64,000 nucleotides of DNA from Tetramitus jugosus (taxonomy: Eukaryota; Heterolobosea; Eutetramitea; Acrasida; Vahlkampfiidae). Shown here one piece after another: positions 11,277 to 22,107 of the stretch; position 1 is the first letter of the stretch; the number at the start of each line of letters is the position of its first letter. Both the position numbers and the translations under genes were made by a program. The notes under the pieces were generated by a model. That model worked only from the letters and a program-made list of their open reading frames with translations. It was not told the origin of the DNA and searched no databases. The DNA lies in contig OW569345.1 in assembly GCA_937625935.1 (NCBI GenBank), positions 372,001 through 436,000 on the forward strand, read 5' to 3'.

Positions 11277-12983
11277 TCAATCCCAATACTTTATTGTGTT
11301 GTCCCATGAAGCAGTAGCCATTTTACTTGCTTCAATAGGATGCCATGCAACTCCCATAGTGACTGCATTATGACACTTCTTCGTTGCGATGTGTTTACCA
11401 GTTTTCCAATCCCAGAACCAGACATTGCCCTGAGAGTCACCACTGACCACAAATCGACCATCATTTGAGAAGCCACATTGGCAAGCATAACCAGCAACCT
11501 TGTGTCCCTTGAAGAGTTTCTTTTTAAATTGTCTGAAACCATGCTTTCCTTGCTCGTACACATAGATGTGATCATCGAGAGACTGACCGAGGAGCCATCT
11601 ATGATTTGGATGAACTCCTACAAATGGAGTGGCGTGCATGTAGGGATCAGCAATAAACTTTACCTCAACAGGTATTCCATAGTCCCACAATCGCAATGAT
11701 TTATCCTCTGATGTACTGAGGAACTGCTTACCGTTGTCTAGGAATGTGATTGTATTCACAGCACCCATATGTCTATCATATGTCTGTACAATCTTCTTCT
11801 CTCTCACGTCCCACTGTAGAATCTTTTTGTCTTGACAACCGGCGAGCATTTGATAACTCATTGCCTCATTTGGATTAATTTCGACACAATTCGGTACACT
11901 ACCGTTCGAGTATGTACCAATCACTTTGCCTGTCTCAGTATCCCACAGTTTCACTGTTCGATCATAACTGGATGTGGCAAATCGAGTACCATCATAATTG
12001 AAGCTCAATCCTTTCACAGCCTTATCATGACCATAATATGTCCTTATGCACACTCTGTTTCCTTCCTCGGTGCCCCATATTCTTGCTGTTCCATCCATAG
12101 AGGACGACAATAGTAAATGACCATAAGTTGGAAAGAATTTGATTGCAGATATGCCATTCGTGTGACCTGCATACGTATGAATGCACTTCTTTGGCAAATA
12201 GGATCGAATTTCCTTGTATTCCTTTGGTTTCAAATGAGAAGGATGAGCAATAAAGGTTCTTCCCTGATAATCTCTCTCTTGAGCCAAGTGAAACACACTG
12301 TACCCTCCCTGATCACCCTCGATCACCGTCTCTCCATCATCACCTCTAATAATGTTCACCTCTGCTGTTAATTTCGATTTCTTATCTACATGTTGGTCAT
12401 CATCTTGAATCTCAGCCGACTCTACAACTGCTGTGGACTCTGACTCTTCTGATGCTTGTTTGTTCGATGCATCCACTGCTTTGTTTTCTTCGTGTTCTTC
12501 TGTCTTGTTCTTGTTGTTGCTGTCTTCCACCTGTTGTTCATACACGTAGGATGCAAAACCTGGAATCTTACCAATGACAGCAACAGATGAATCATCATCA
12601 TTGTCACCATCATTTCCACCACTCATCTCTCTCAATTGTTTCATCATCATGGCACGTTGTCTCTTTTTTTGTTTCAGAATGGAATTTCTGTCCTGTTGAT
12701 AGTGAGACGATATCTCACCAGAGTAATAAATGGGTTCACATGACACTTTTGTCTGCGCATTCATCACATCCAATGGATTTCTTGCCACACTGTATAATTC
12801 TCCGCCAATGGCATTGCTTTGAGGATCGTTGAGTGGTGCAATAATGTTGGGTGTGAGATTTATTGGTGTTGTTGCTGTGGTGGTGGTGGTGGTGGTCGAC
12901 GTTATTCTTGAAGATGATGTTTGTTGTTGATGCTGATCATTTTCGCTGTCAGAGTCTGCATACAAGCTTTGAATCAGATCCAT
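11277..12983 (-). CDS. Pre-mRNA splicing factor PRP17/CDC40, WD40 protein
   Basis: Single exon, 568 residues from the ATG at 12983 (MDLIQSLYADSDSEND). The N-terminal 230 residues are polar with Thr, Asp and Glu runs. A conserved Prp17 linker follows (FIAHPSHLKPKEYKEIRSYLP), then PKKCIHTYAGHTNGISAI starts seven WD40 repeats ending at ATASWDNTIKYWD. The linker plus blade order identifies PRP17/CDC40, which joins the spliceosome for the second catalytic step. The genome's many short introns make a full splicing apparatus expected. Upstream is a 280 bp region and then a small plus-strand ORF. Confidence 0.93.
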   Translation of the reverse strand: MDLIQSLYADSDSENDQHQQQTSSSRITSTTTTTTTATTPINLTPNIIAPLNDPQSNAIGGELYSVARNPLDVMNAQTKVSCEPIYYSGEISSHYQQDRNSILKQKKRQRAMMMKQLREMSGGNDGDNDDDSSVAVIGKIPGFASYVYEQQVEDSNNKNKTEEHEENKAVDASNKQASEESESTAVVESAEIQDDDQHVDKKSKLTAEVNIIRGDDGETVIEGDQGGYSVFHLAQERDYQGRTFIAHPSHLKPKEYKEIRSYLPKKCIHTYAGHTNGISAIKFFPTYGHLLLSSSMDGTARIWGTEEGNRVCIRTYYGHDKAVKGLSFNYDGTRFATSSYDRTVKLWDTETGKVIGTYSNGSVPNCVEINPNEAMSYQMLAGCQDKKILQWDVREKKIVQTYDRHMGAVNTITFLDNGKQFLSTSEDKSLRLWDYGIPVEVKFIADPYMHATPFVGVHPNHRWLLGQSLDDHIYVYEQGKHGFRQFKKKLFKGHKVAGYACQCGFSNDGRFVVSGDSQGNVWFWDWKTGKHIATKKCHNAVTMGVAWHPIEASKMATASWDNTIKYWD

Positions 12984-13265
12984 GATCAAAGTTTCGTTTT
13001 TTTTTGTTGTTCAAGTGGTTTTGTGCACGCTTCAAGCACTGCGGTGAAATCAAGGACCTATGGCGACCTTTCAAATCAAGTGTCGAGCAACTTTGGAAAG
13101 TCTCTTCGATTTTTGGACACGGCTGCGGTTCATGTCTCCTCACCTTTTCAACTCCTCACGATGAAAATAGCAAGTTGAATCTTCCACAAGCCAGTGCAGT
13201 CAGCTTAAACACTCCAGCTTGCTCCGTTCCACCTATCCATCGAGTAAAACAATAACAAATAAAAC

Positions 13266-13523
13266 ATGGGCAGCAAACATAGTTCAAACCTTGATAATCA
13301 ATGGACAAATTACTCCAGGAGAGACAGGCGAAAGTCATTCCAACCTCCCAAGCCAACTCGCGATTATGGCAAAGATCGCCCAAAATCGACAATCATATCA
13401 AGCCAAGTCACTCCTTCATCTCATTCATCTGGTGGTGCGAGCCGTTCGGAGATGAGTGTAGTTGGACACAGGCCACGAACGAACAAGATTTGGTCAAACT
13501 GTTGGGACAATCAACTAGGGTAA
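13266..13523 (+). CDS. Possible small protein with an N-myristoylation signature
   Basis: An 85-residue ORF starting MGSKHSSN, which fits the Met-Gly-x3-Ser N-myristoylation consensus and is followed by a basic, Ser/Arg/Pro-rich body (RRDRRKSF, PKPTRDYGKDRPK). The ATG sits in a favourable AAAAC-ATG context after an A-rich leader. No family is recognised. The frame lies in the only space between the PRP17 promoter and the 3' end of the AFG3-type gene, and overlapping frames are also open here. It could be a real membrane-tethered small protein or a chance ORF; only the start signature argues for it. It ends 63 nt before the convergent stop of the protease gene. Confidence 0.4.
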   Translation: MGSKHSSNLDNQWTNYSRRDRRKSFQPPKPTRDYGKDRPKSTIISSQVTPSSHSSGGASRSEMSVVGHRPRTNKIWSNCWDNQLG

Positions 13524-13586
13524 ATGCAAGAATTCACTTTTTATATAAAATTAGTATCCGGAGCCCACAAGGCACATGTTAAATCT

Positions 13587-16470
13587 TCACTTTTCATTCT
13601 CAGTCTTCTTTTCGCTTGGTTCAAACTCACCTGGTTTGGTTTGACTTGGATTGACAGCTTCCTCTTCCTCGTCCTCCTTCTCCTCAGGGAATGGCCTTGG
13701 ACCAACAATCTCTCTAAACTCATCCATGCCCATACTTTCATTCCTGAGCAAATAAGCGGCAACATTTTCCAAGAGATTTTTGTTTTCTGTTAAGATCTTC
13801 TCGGTTCTAGCATATGCCTCATCAATAATCTTCTTGACTTCAAAGTCAATCGTTTCGGCTGTACTTTCACTGTAAGGCTTCTGTAGCGAAATTGATGGAT
13901 CGCCAGGAATTGGGAAGCTTACAGGACCAACAGCCTTGCTCATACCAAAAGATGAAACAGCGGCATATGCAATTCTTGTAATCTTTTGCAAGTCATCTTG
14001 GGCACCAGTTGACCAATGTCCAAACATAATTCTCTCAGCGACTCTTCCTCCCAATGCTTGAGCAATAAAGTCCAATAAATGCTCATAAGTACGAATGTAT
14101 GTATCTTGTGGCATGTATTGGGCATATCCCAAGGCCTTTCCTCTTGGAATGATAGAAATCTTGAGCAATGGATCAGTGTATCGTAGGAACCAGGAGGTAA
14201 TAGCATGACCGGCTTCGTGATGAGCAATCACAGCCTTTTCGTGATCTGTTATTGGTAGATTCTTTCTTTCGAGACCTCCAATAACTCTTTCAATGGCCAT
14301 CTCTACATCCTTCACATCAACAGCATCCTTTCCAGCACGAGCGGCAAAGATACCGGCTTCATTACAAACATTGGCAATATCAGCACCAGACATACCGGGA
14401 GTCAATTTGGCCAACTTCCCTAGATTGTCCTTCAATTCATCAGACACTTTAATTTTCTTCAAATGAACCGTAAAAATAGCTTCTCTTTCCTTCTTGTCAG
14501 GCTTATCGACTGTAATTTGTCTGTCGAATCTGCCAGGACGAAGCAAGGCTGCATCCAATCCTTCTGCATCCACATTGGTCGAAGCCATCACAACAATATT
14601 TTCGTTTTCTTTGAAACCGTCCATTTCGACCAACAATTGATTCAATGTGTTCTCTCTTTCGTCATTGCCTCCTCCATACATGCTATTCATGCCTCTAGGT
14701 CGACCAATAGCATCAATTTCATCAATGAAGATAATGGCACCTCCCTTCTCGGCTCTTGCTTTACTAAACAAATCTCTGACACGAGCAGGACCAACACCAA
14801 CAAACATTTCCACAAAATCAGAACCAGACATGCTAAAGAACGGCACATCAGTCTCTCCAGCCAATGCCTTTGCCAATAGGGTCTTTCGTATTACAACATT
14901 GTGAGGGTTAGTTTAGTACATCCATGGATGTGAATGGAGACAAGGACAAAAAGAGTTGCTATTCAAAACATACCTTTCCAGTACCTGGTGGTCCCATGAG
15001 GATGGCACCTCTCGGTGTCTTTGCACCCAACTTTAGATATTGTTTTGGATTCTTCAAAATGGACACAAACTCTGAAATTTCGAGCTTTGCTTCCTCCATG
15101 CCGGCAACATCCTTGAATGAGACCTTGCTCTTTGTAGAGACTGATTGCTTCACCTTTGTTGCGCTCAACAGGGGATTGCCACCTCTGCCCATCATTCGAG
15201 GACCCATCATGAGCAGGGAGATTAAGATAATAGGCTCAAGCATCATGCCGACAACACCGGGCCAGTCAATCTTATTGCGATAGATAATCTTTGTGCTTCG
15301 TGATGGTGGAATACCAAGATCAATCTCAGCTTCTTGCAACTTTCTCTCAAAATCCTCTGCACTCATCGTAGTAAAGTAGCATGAGGCACCAGAGGATGGA
15401 CCACCGGGTTGCGTGCTCGCACGGGATGATCGAGAAGACGAAGATGATGATGGATGATCCTTGAAATCATTTTCTCGATTTGCTTCGAATTCATCACGTG
15501 AAGAATATGTGTGTGATCTTTCATTTGAGCTCATGTACACGTACACTCTCTTTTGCTGCATATCAAACTCCAAATGATCCAACTTTGGATTTGTCAAATA
15601 ATCTCTGAGGAAAGCCTGGAATGTGATTTGATTGGATGATGCAGGAGTCGTGAATTGATTGTACAAGTGAGTTGCTCCAAGTGCTGCCAACAAAGCCAAT
15701 GTGACTCTGATCATTGCCTATATTCATTCATTCATTCGTTGCACATGTTGCCCGATACAAATTGATCGAATGCGTGCGCAACAATACGTCATGAGAGAAA
15801 TAGAGTAGTGTGTGAGCCATCAATGGTCGTGCGAAACAAAAATTGTCAATTGCAAAAGGCATACCTTTGGATCGGCTTCGTCCGGCAGCGTTCCTGCGGT
15901 CTGTTTCTTTTTTTGATCCTTTTTCTTCTTCTTGTTGGCTTCTTCTTCTTCTTCTTCATTCTCTTCCTCTTCTTCCTTCTTCTCTTTGTCTTCTTCTTTT
16001 TCTTTCTTGTTCTTTTCTTCTTGCTTTGTTTGTTGTTCATGTTGTTCCTCTTCCTTCTTCTTCTTTTTATCTGATGATTGTGCCTTGTTGTCCGAATCTA
16101 CAGTTGGTGGTGGTGGTGTTGATGATGATGAAGATGATGATGACGCCTTATTTTGTTGTTCTTCTTCAGAAACGAGAGACCATGAGTGAAATTGTTGTTG
16201 ATATTTTACATGATGATTCAAAACACTAATGGGACTACTCCCTCCATAGAATAATCGATTGGTCTTGTGCTGATGGTGAATATTATTGAATAATGAAGGT
16301 TTGCTTATCATTGGATTTGTTGCGATCACAGTAGCACTGCTGCTCATGTGCTTGTTATGATTTAGCTGAAGTTGTTTGGAAGCAGCTGTTGATTGGTGAT
16401 GATTGCTGCTGCGAGTCACAATTGTCTGTAACAATGACCTCTTACAGGACACTGTGTTTATTCGTCGCAT
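13587..16470 (-). CDS. Mitochondrial m-AAA protease (AFG3/Yta12/paraplegin type), three exons
   Basis: Exons 16470-15865, 15717-14974 and 14882-13587 join in frame to 881 residues; introns are 147 and 91 nt. Exon 1 gives a basic presequence (MRRINTVSCKRSLLQTIVTR) and long Lys/Glu-rich tracts as seen before the first membrane span of AFG3 proteins. Two membrane spans lie near residues 203-223 and 370-395 and flank an intermembrane-space domain. The AAA domain has GPPGTGKT (split by intron 2 before Thr), IIFIDEID and the SRH region with RPGRFDRQ. The zinc protease motif HEAGH is at 672-676. These enzymes form hexamers in the inner membrane that degrade misfolded proteins and process mitoribosome protein L32. 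Two membrane spans favour the matrix-facing m-AAA rather than the i-AAA class. Confidence 0.92.
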
Positions 16471-16746
16471 TTCTCTCTTTGGTTCAAGTTCGTTTCGATG
16501 ATGCTGGAATTGTTTGGTTAAAAAAAAATTTGTTTTGTTTTGCCACCAGAAAATGCGCATTAGTTTCTCCTCTCTCGTTTTCACAAGTCTATTGATAGAG
16601 AGAATTTGCGATTGGAATTTTGCCGCATAATCCCGATCGCCACGATGCACTCGGACAAAAATCTTTCACAGCATCACGAACCCAAGTGCCAAAACAAACG
16701 CGTGTCCAACACAAATCATCACCACACAACCAACTTTTTTCAAGAA
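16471..16746. promoter_or_regulatory. Divergent intergenic region AFG3-type protease / secretory membrane protein
   Basis: A 276 bp region between outward-read genes. An A/T homopolymer tract lies at about 16520-16535. No other element is recognisable. Confidence 0.3.
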
Positions 16747-17570
16747 ATGAATACCAAGATCATTGTTGCTGCCTTCCTTTTGCTGATTGCTACCTTTGTT
16801 GTCGCTCAACAAAAAGCTCTTATTGAAGATTTCAAATTGGTCGATTTTATCAATGGGTATGGATGAGGATGATCACTTTTTTTTGCTTGTTCTTAAGATG
16901 ATCATCTATATGGGTTGTGACTCACACACAATCTTCTATGATGTACAGTGACTGGAACATTGAAAAGACAACTCGTGTCTACTCCAAGTCTGCTGCTGCT
17001 GACAAGGTTGTGACCACTGGTCAATTGAACTTTACTACAAATGCTGCTCCACTCGAAGAAACAAAGGACGTTGAAGAATCAATTACCTTGTCATCCATCT
17101 TTGTTCAATCAAAGTTTGGTGATCATGGTCAAGTGGATCCATTGTTGGAAGAGAGTGCATCCGAAGAACAAGAAGGCACTGAAGAAACAGAAGAAGAATC
17201 TTCTCAAGATGAAGAAGTCAGAGTAGAGATTTTTGATGCTACAACTGGATCATTGACATTGAACAAGACAACCTATGAATTGAACTTTAGTGCATTGCAA
17301 ACAGGAGCTGTTGCCTCCATCTCTGAGCACTTGAAGTTCTTTATCATCAACAAGAATCAATTCTTTGTTGTTGTTTCTCAAGTTGCTGAAGATGGATCCG
17401 TGACTGAACAAGTCTGGTCTGCTGAAAGAGTGTCCGAAGGTAAGCAATTGAGCTTCTTCCAAAAGTATGGAACAAGTTTGATGCTTGGTGGATTCTTCTT
17501 GGTGAGCAACATTTTCAAGAAGGCTGCCCCTACTCCAGCTGCTGCACCAGCTGCTGCCGCTGCTCAATAA
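16747..17570 (+). CDS. ER/secretory single-pass membrane protein, possibly EMC10-like, two exons
   Basis: Exons 16747-16856 and 16949-17570 give 243 residues; the 92 nt intron has GTATGG and TACAG ends and joins a Gly codon. Residues 1-21 are a clear signal peptide ending VVAQ. A luminal beta-rich region follows, interrupted by an acidic Glu-rich linker around residues 115-140. Near the C-terminus SFFQKYGTSLMLGGFFLVSN is a membrane span, then a short Lys-containing Ala/Pro tail (KKAAPTPAAA...). The order signal peptide, luminal domain, SFFxKY plus hydrophobic tail resembles EMC10, a subunit of the ER membrane protein insertase, but the luminal family motifs are not obvious, so this is only a suggestion. 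The stop TAA is nested in AATAAA. Confidence 0.75.
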
Positions 17571-17571
17571 A
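17566..17571 (+). terminator. AATAAA hexamer containing a stop codon
   Basis: TAA at 17568-17570 is the stop codon of the preceding membrane-protein gene and is part of AATAAA. Confidence 0.4.
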
Positions 17572-17804
17572 TATATACTCATTCAATGGATATGGAGATG
17601 TTTCTTGTTTGACTGTCGAATTGTAAAGGAATGATGTATGTTGAATTCAACCTCCGACAATTTTGGCGGCAAGAAATGATCGTTACATAGTTTTCTCCAT
17701 GACGCGTAGTGCTCGAGCTTGCTCTGTCAATAAAAACAAAGTAAGCGATCATCTTGGCAAGAGAGAAAGAGAGCTCTACACACAATATTTTATTTATCGA
17801 GCTC

Positions 17805-19709
17805 ATGAGCGAACAATCGTCACCTATTGAATATCAAGCCATTCAAGTTGTTGTTCGAATACGACCCAATATTAACAATAAGGCCAAAGTGAGTAAATTT
17901 ATTGACTCACAGCAACAGGATGCTCGCTTCGTCTGTACCAAAGACTCCATCGAATGCATATCGTCACTCGGTGGAACAACCACTTATCAGTTTAGTGCTG
18001 TTTATGGTGCCAATACGACACAGACCGAATTGTTTAATAATGAATTAAGACCCTATTTGAGTGATTTGAAACGTGGTGTGAATCAATCTGTATTCTGTTA
18101 TGGTATCACGGGCGCAGGAAAGGTATGAATAGTTCATTATTGTTGTATGTGACCTGTTGCATGTACTAACCCTAGTCGATGACTGTCAAAGACTTTTACA
18201 ATGACCGGGGATTATCAAACCGAGACATCAAACGACCGTGGAATCATACCAAGAACGATTCAATATCTCTTGACAAAATACAAGAAGAATGCAATGCAAG
18301 TTTCGATCACCGAGCTCTACAACGAGAAATTGTATGATTTACTGAAGAATGATAGCACAAAGGCGAATAATGATCTACCGATTCGAGAGGATCAATCGGG
18401 AGTGATTGTAGTTCCAGGATTAACACAAAAACCAATCGCATCATTGAGTGAGTTCACTCAACTGTTCAAAGTGGCTTCGAATCGAAGGTCAACTGCTCCT
18501 ACTCTATTGAATAAGGAGTCATCTCGGTCTCATTCCATCTTAACGATATATCTCAATGAACTATGCAAGATTCACTTGATTGATTTAGCTGGATCAGAAG
18601 ATAACCGACAAACGGGAAATACAGGGAAACAATTGTTGGAATCAGTGAACATTAATAAGTCTCTGTTTCAGTTGAGAAAGGTTGTTGATTCGTTGCATAA
18701 TAACTCAACAGGATCAAAGAGACAAGTCCATGTAGCGTATAGAGATTCAAAGTTAACGCGACTTTTGCAGGATTCGCTTGGTGGGTCCAGCAAAACAATT
18801 GTGATAGCAAACATATCTGAGGAAAAGGATTACTTTGTTCAAACATGTAAGACACTTCAGTTCGCAGCCAAAACCAAAACCATTATCAACCGAGTAGCTC
18901 CAACAATGCAAGAGATTTCTCTGCCACAAAAGGTTGTCGATAAGAAGAGTAGTGTGACATGTCCTGCGCCAGCTCCAATTAGCCGCATTCGAAAAGAAAG
19001 CACTACCATCACACCAGTAATTGGAAAAGAGTTTATTGAGAGATTAGAGCGATTGGAAAATGTATTCAAGGAAAGCACAATCAAAAGTGAGTCTGCGCCA
19101 GTTATACCAAAGTCGTTGCCAAAAACGATACTTAAACGTACTGTAGATTTGATTTCATCAGACGAAGAGCTGGATGATCCCCATGACAAAGAAAACTTGC
19201 ACCCAAACAAACGGAAACGAATCAATCCAATGATGAGTGTTCCTTCTGATCTGGACTGCAAGAAACCACAACATCAACTGCAGTCTGCTGCAGATCTCCT
19301 TACTCCTCGTTCAAAACACAAGGAGGCAAAAACACTGCTAAAGAAAGGTAACACATATCTAAGCGAGCGCAATTTCCAGAAAGCATATTATTACTATAAC
19401 CAAGCAAGTATGCTCATACCTGAGAATGATAAACTTCAACAGAAAGTTGATCAGATCCGAAAGAAAGCTCGATTATTTACAAACGAAGAGATTCTACTCA
19501 AGTTTATACGAGAGTGTAAAGCAGGCAGCATATTTGATCTTAATGGCGTTGGAGCTAAGAAAGGTCAAAGGCTTCTTGACCTTCGCGATGCAGGAGGCAT
19601 AACATCAATACCCGATCTTTGTACAGCAGGACTTTGGAGCGAGAAAAACATTGGCCAATTCATTAGCTCTAACATAGATATATGCAAAAAAGAATTAAAT
19701 TTGCTATGA
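17805..19709 (+). CDS. Kinesin-10 (KID/KIF22-like) chromokinesin, two exons
   Basis: Exons 17805-18122 and 18192-19709 give 611 residues; the 69 nt intron splits the P-loop between Lys and Thr of GITGAGKT. Other motor signatures are NKESSRSHSI (switch I), LIDLAGSE (switch II), YRDSKLTRLLQDSLGG and CKTLQFAAKTK. After the motor there is a disordered linker, a TPR-like helical pair (EAKTLLKKGNTYLSERNFQKAY...) and a C-terminal helix-hairpin-helix (LNGVGAKKGQRLLDLR). That HhH DNA-binding end is diagnostic of KIF22/KID, which pushes chromosome arms toward the spindle equator. Convergent with the SKA1 gene, 11 nt between stops, so two mitotic genes share their 3' ends. Confidence 0.9.
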
Positions 19710-19719
19710 GTACATCCTA

Positions 19720-19725
19720 TTTATT
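19720..19725 (-). terminator. AATAAA hexamer containing the SKA1 stop codon
   Basis: On the complement AATAAA encloses the TAA of SKA1. It is 10 nt from the kinesin-10 stop on the other strand. Confidence 0.4.
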
Positions 19726-20683
19726 GAAGTTGCAATACTATGTATGTTACTTCTTTTTCTCCGGGCTTGCGAATCTCTCGCAACCGCTTTAGATGTCTAA
19801 GTACTTGTATACTTGCTTTACCTGATGAGTCGAAACGATACTTAGAGCTCAACAGTTCCTGTTCTGAGAAAAATTGGTGATTGTTGAAAGATTTACAATC
19901 TCTCCTGAGCTGTCGCACTCTGTTCACTTGATTTGCGTTTAGTTTGGCGTCTGGAACAGTCAGCAAATGATATTTCTTCGCAAGTAATTCGTTCATAATC
20001 CTCACAGATTCATTAATCTTGGCACTGTTCAATCTGGACTTTATGTACTTGGGAACTGTGATCATTTCCTCATCTGATACTTCAGTGATCAAGTGCACAG
20101 AACTGTCACAGTTGTTAATAGGCTCCTCCTTCGTCATTTTTTCGTTGTTGTCCTCGTCACTCCGAGATCTCTTGCTTAGTCTTTGAAGATTTGAAGACGA
20201 TGACTTCACAGATTCTTCTCCGCCATGATCCTCACTGTATGAGCGGTTATTATTCTGATTGTGAAGCTGGAGTGAAGCTTTTGACAGCGTTTCCCGACCA
20301 CTACTTACTGTTGTTGTTGTTGAGGGTGATACATCATGATTAGGAGATGCAGCACACTGTCTTTCCTGAATATTCGGCTCCAATGAATACATTAGATAAT
20401 CTCTTTGCTTCTCTGCCAACAATCTCAACTCTTGCACTTTTGAGATGTACGGTCTCTCTAATTCCAGAGAGTGTTTCATCTGTTTTACCCAGCTTTCTAA
20501 ACGAGTCAACTCAGAGTCCAATTCACACAATAGCCGCACATCGTCATCTGCTGACGTTGCAACTTGTTCTTCTTGTGCAACTGGATCCACAACAGCAGTG
20601 TTTGAAATGTTAATTAGACATTTCAGATTCTCAACCTTGTCAACAATTGGCAACACAAATTCAAAATAGGACATCTGTGACAT
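19721..20683 (-). CDS. SKA1 homologue (kinetochore-microtubule coupling)
   Basis: Single exon, 320 residues. The N-terminal 100 residues are helical with heptad character, as in the SKA1 region that binds SKA2/SKA3. A polar linker follows. Residues from about 205 to the end match the SKA1 C-terminal microtubule-binding winged-helix domain in order: VPKYIKSRL, then INESVRIMNELLAKKYHLL, then NANQVNRVRQLR, then FFSEQEL, then IQVLRHLKRLREIR and a final YIVLQLQ strand. SKA complexes track microtubule tips and hold kinetochores on them. The C-terminal match is by eye but covers the whole domain. The stop TAA is nested in an AATAAA, 11 nt from the kinesin-10 stop. Confidence 0.8.
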   Translation of the reverse strand: MSQMSYFEFVLPIVDKVENLKCLINISNTAVVDPVAQEEQVATSADDDVRLLCELDSELTRLESWVKQMKHSLELERPYISKVQELRLLAEKQRDYLMYSLEPNIQERQCAASPNHDVSPSTTTTVSSGRETLSKASLQLHNQNNNRSYSEDHGGEESVKSSSSNLQRLSKRSRSDEDNNEKMTKEEPINNCDSSVHLITEVSDEEMITVPKYIKSRLNSAKINESVRIMNELLAKKYHLLTVPDAKLNANQVNRVRQLRRDCKSFNNHQFFSEQELLSSKYRFDSSGKASIQVLRHLKRLREIRKPGEKEVTYIVLQLQ

Positions 20684-20786
20684 TTCTATGGGTTTGGGTT
20701 TGGGTCAGTTTGCAGTTATTGTTCTTGTTTTATCGCGCCTTTTTTATTCAATCTTTCGTTACCAAAAATTGGCGGTAAAAATTTCT

Positions 20787-22034
20787 TTAGTGGGCAATGC
20801 TGAGTCGTGTGAGGATGGAGGACAAGATGGCTCTGTTGCCCGTTTTGAGTGAGTTTGCCAGATTGGGTAAGAGTTGAGGTGAGTGCGCATGGAGAGCCAA
20901 TATCTGTTCATCGGACAAGCTCTCATTGACAAGCTTCAACAGGTCGAGTCTACACTTTGGAGAATGTGCAACGAATTGAAGTGCCATCTCTTCTGTAATC
21001 GGAACGCCGAGATCCATACAGTCAAAGAATATCACATCAACCATTTCTGTTTGCGATTCAAATGCCTTCAACATGTGAGCAAATGTCGTTGTGTTTGCCT
21101 TCAACGGTTTCATCAAATTTCCATTCTCATCGATCACATCTCTCTCATCCAACAACATCTTGTCATTGTCTTCTGCTGCATCTTCATCATCGTACACCTC
21201 TTCCTCGACAATTTGTTGAAAGGGAAACTCTTCAGTCAGCTTTTCATACTCTGCCGGTGTCATTGGTGGTTGTTGAATCGGGTCACTCACATCATTGCTG
21301 CTCGCGCTTTCCATTCGATCCGTAAATCTCTTTTCATCCTGTACGAGCTCCGCATAGAGCTGGACCATTGAGTCGTAATCCCCACTCATTGCCAACTGTT
21401 TCATCATGTCATTGTACATGTCCAATGTGAGAAGAACGTGATGATCGGATGCGAGTCGAACAACAGCCTCCATATCTTCAACACGCTTGCAACACAAGAC
21501 AAGCAAGTGAATCAATTGTTCGTCAATTGTAATTGTGGAGAAGTAACGAGTGATAATGGTGAGTGCATTCTCCAAGTCCTTCTTTGGAACACATTGCAAC
21601 AATTGTTTCAACACAATGTCACCACTGTGGCGCAGAGTGGATAGCAACATTTCAGATGTACTTTCATTGGATGACGACAAACCTTTGGTCGTGTTCATGA
21701 ACAGTTGGAGCAGCTGTTGTTGTTCATTGGATGATGATTCATTGGCAGAAACAGCAGATGAGTCACTTGATATCATATCACTTGTAACGACTGTTGATTG
21801 TTGTTGTGTAAAGTGAGTTGAAAAAGATTGAGCCCTCTTGTGCTGATGATGATGATGCAACAGTGTGTGGGTATGGCTTTTGCTATTGTGATGATTTGTC
21901 AAAGTCATCTTGAGAACACTGTTGGGTTGGTGATTCAAAATGGTGTGAATTGATCGAGAATTTGTTGTTGGAGAACATTTGGTGGAGAGATTTTTGACTC
22001 GCAGGAGCACTGAACGACGCAATTGTTGAATCAT
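20787..22034 (-). CDS. Probable mitochondrial PPR-like protein
   Basis: Single exon, 415 residues from the ATG at 22034 (MIQQLRRSVLLRVKNLSTK), a strongly basic, hydroxylated presequence. His/Gln/Ser-rich low-complexity sequence follows to about residue 130. The body is helical with degenerate pentatricopeptide-like units, for example LDMYNDMMKQLAMSGDYDSMVQLYAELVQ and a later TTFAHMLKAFESQTEMVDVIF. Spacing of 35 residues is suggestive rather than proven. Such proteins bind organellar RNA. Family assignment is tentative; import to mitochondria is better supported than the RNA role. Confidence 0.65.
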   Translation of the reverse strand: MIQQLRRSVLLRVKNLSTKCSPTTNSRSIHTILNHQPNSVLKMTLTNHHNSKSHTHTLLHHHHQHKRAQSFSTHFTQQQSTVVTSDMISSDSSAVSANESSSNEQQQLLQLFMNTTKGLSSSNESTSEMLLSTLRHSGDIVLKQLLQCVPKKDLENALTIITRYFSTITIDEQLIHLLVLCCKRVEDMEAVVRLASDHHVLLTLDMYNDMMKQLAMSGDYDSMVQLYAELVQDEKRFTDRMESASSNDVSDPIQQPPMTPAEYEKLTEEFPFQQIVEEEVYDDEDAAEDNDKMLLDERDVIDENGNLMKPLKANTTTFAHMLKAFESQTEMVDVIFFDCMDLGVPITEEMALQFVAHSPKCRLDLLKLVNESLSDEQILALHAHSPQLLPNLANSLKTGNRAILSSILTRLSIAH

Positions 22035-22107
22035 TTTGTGAATTCTTCTTTTTGTTGTTGGTTGTTTTTCCGATGTGTGAAAGGGAGAAATGAGCACTGT
22101 ATTCTCC

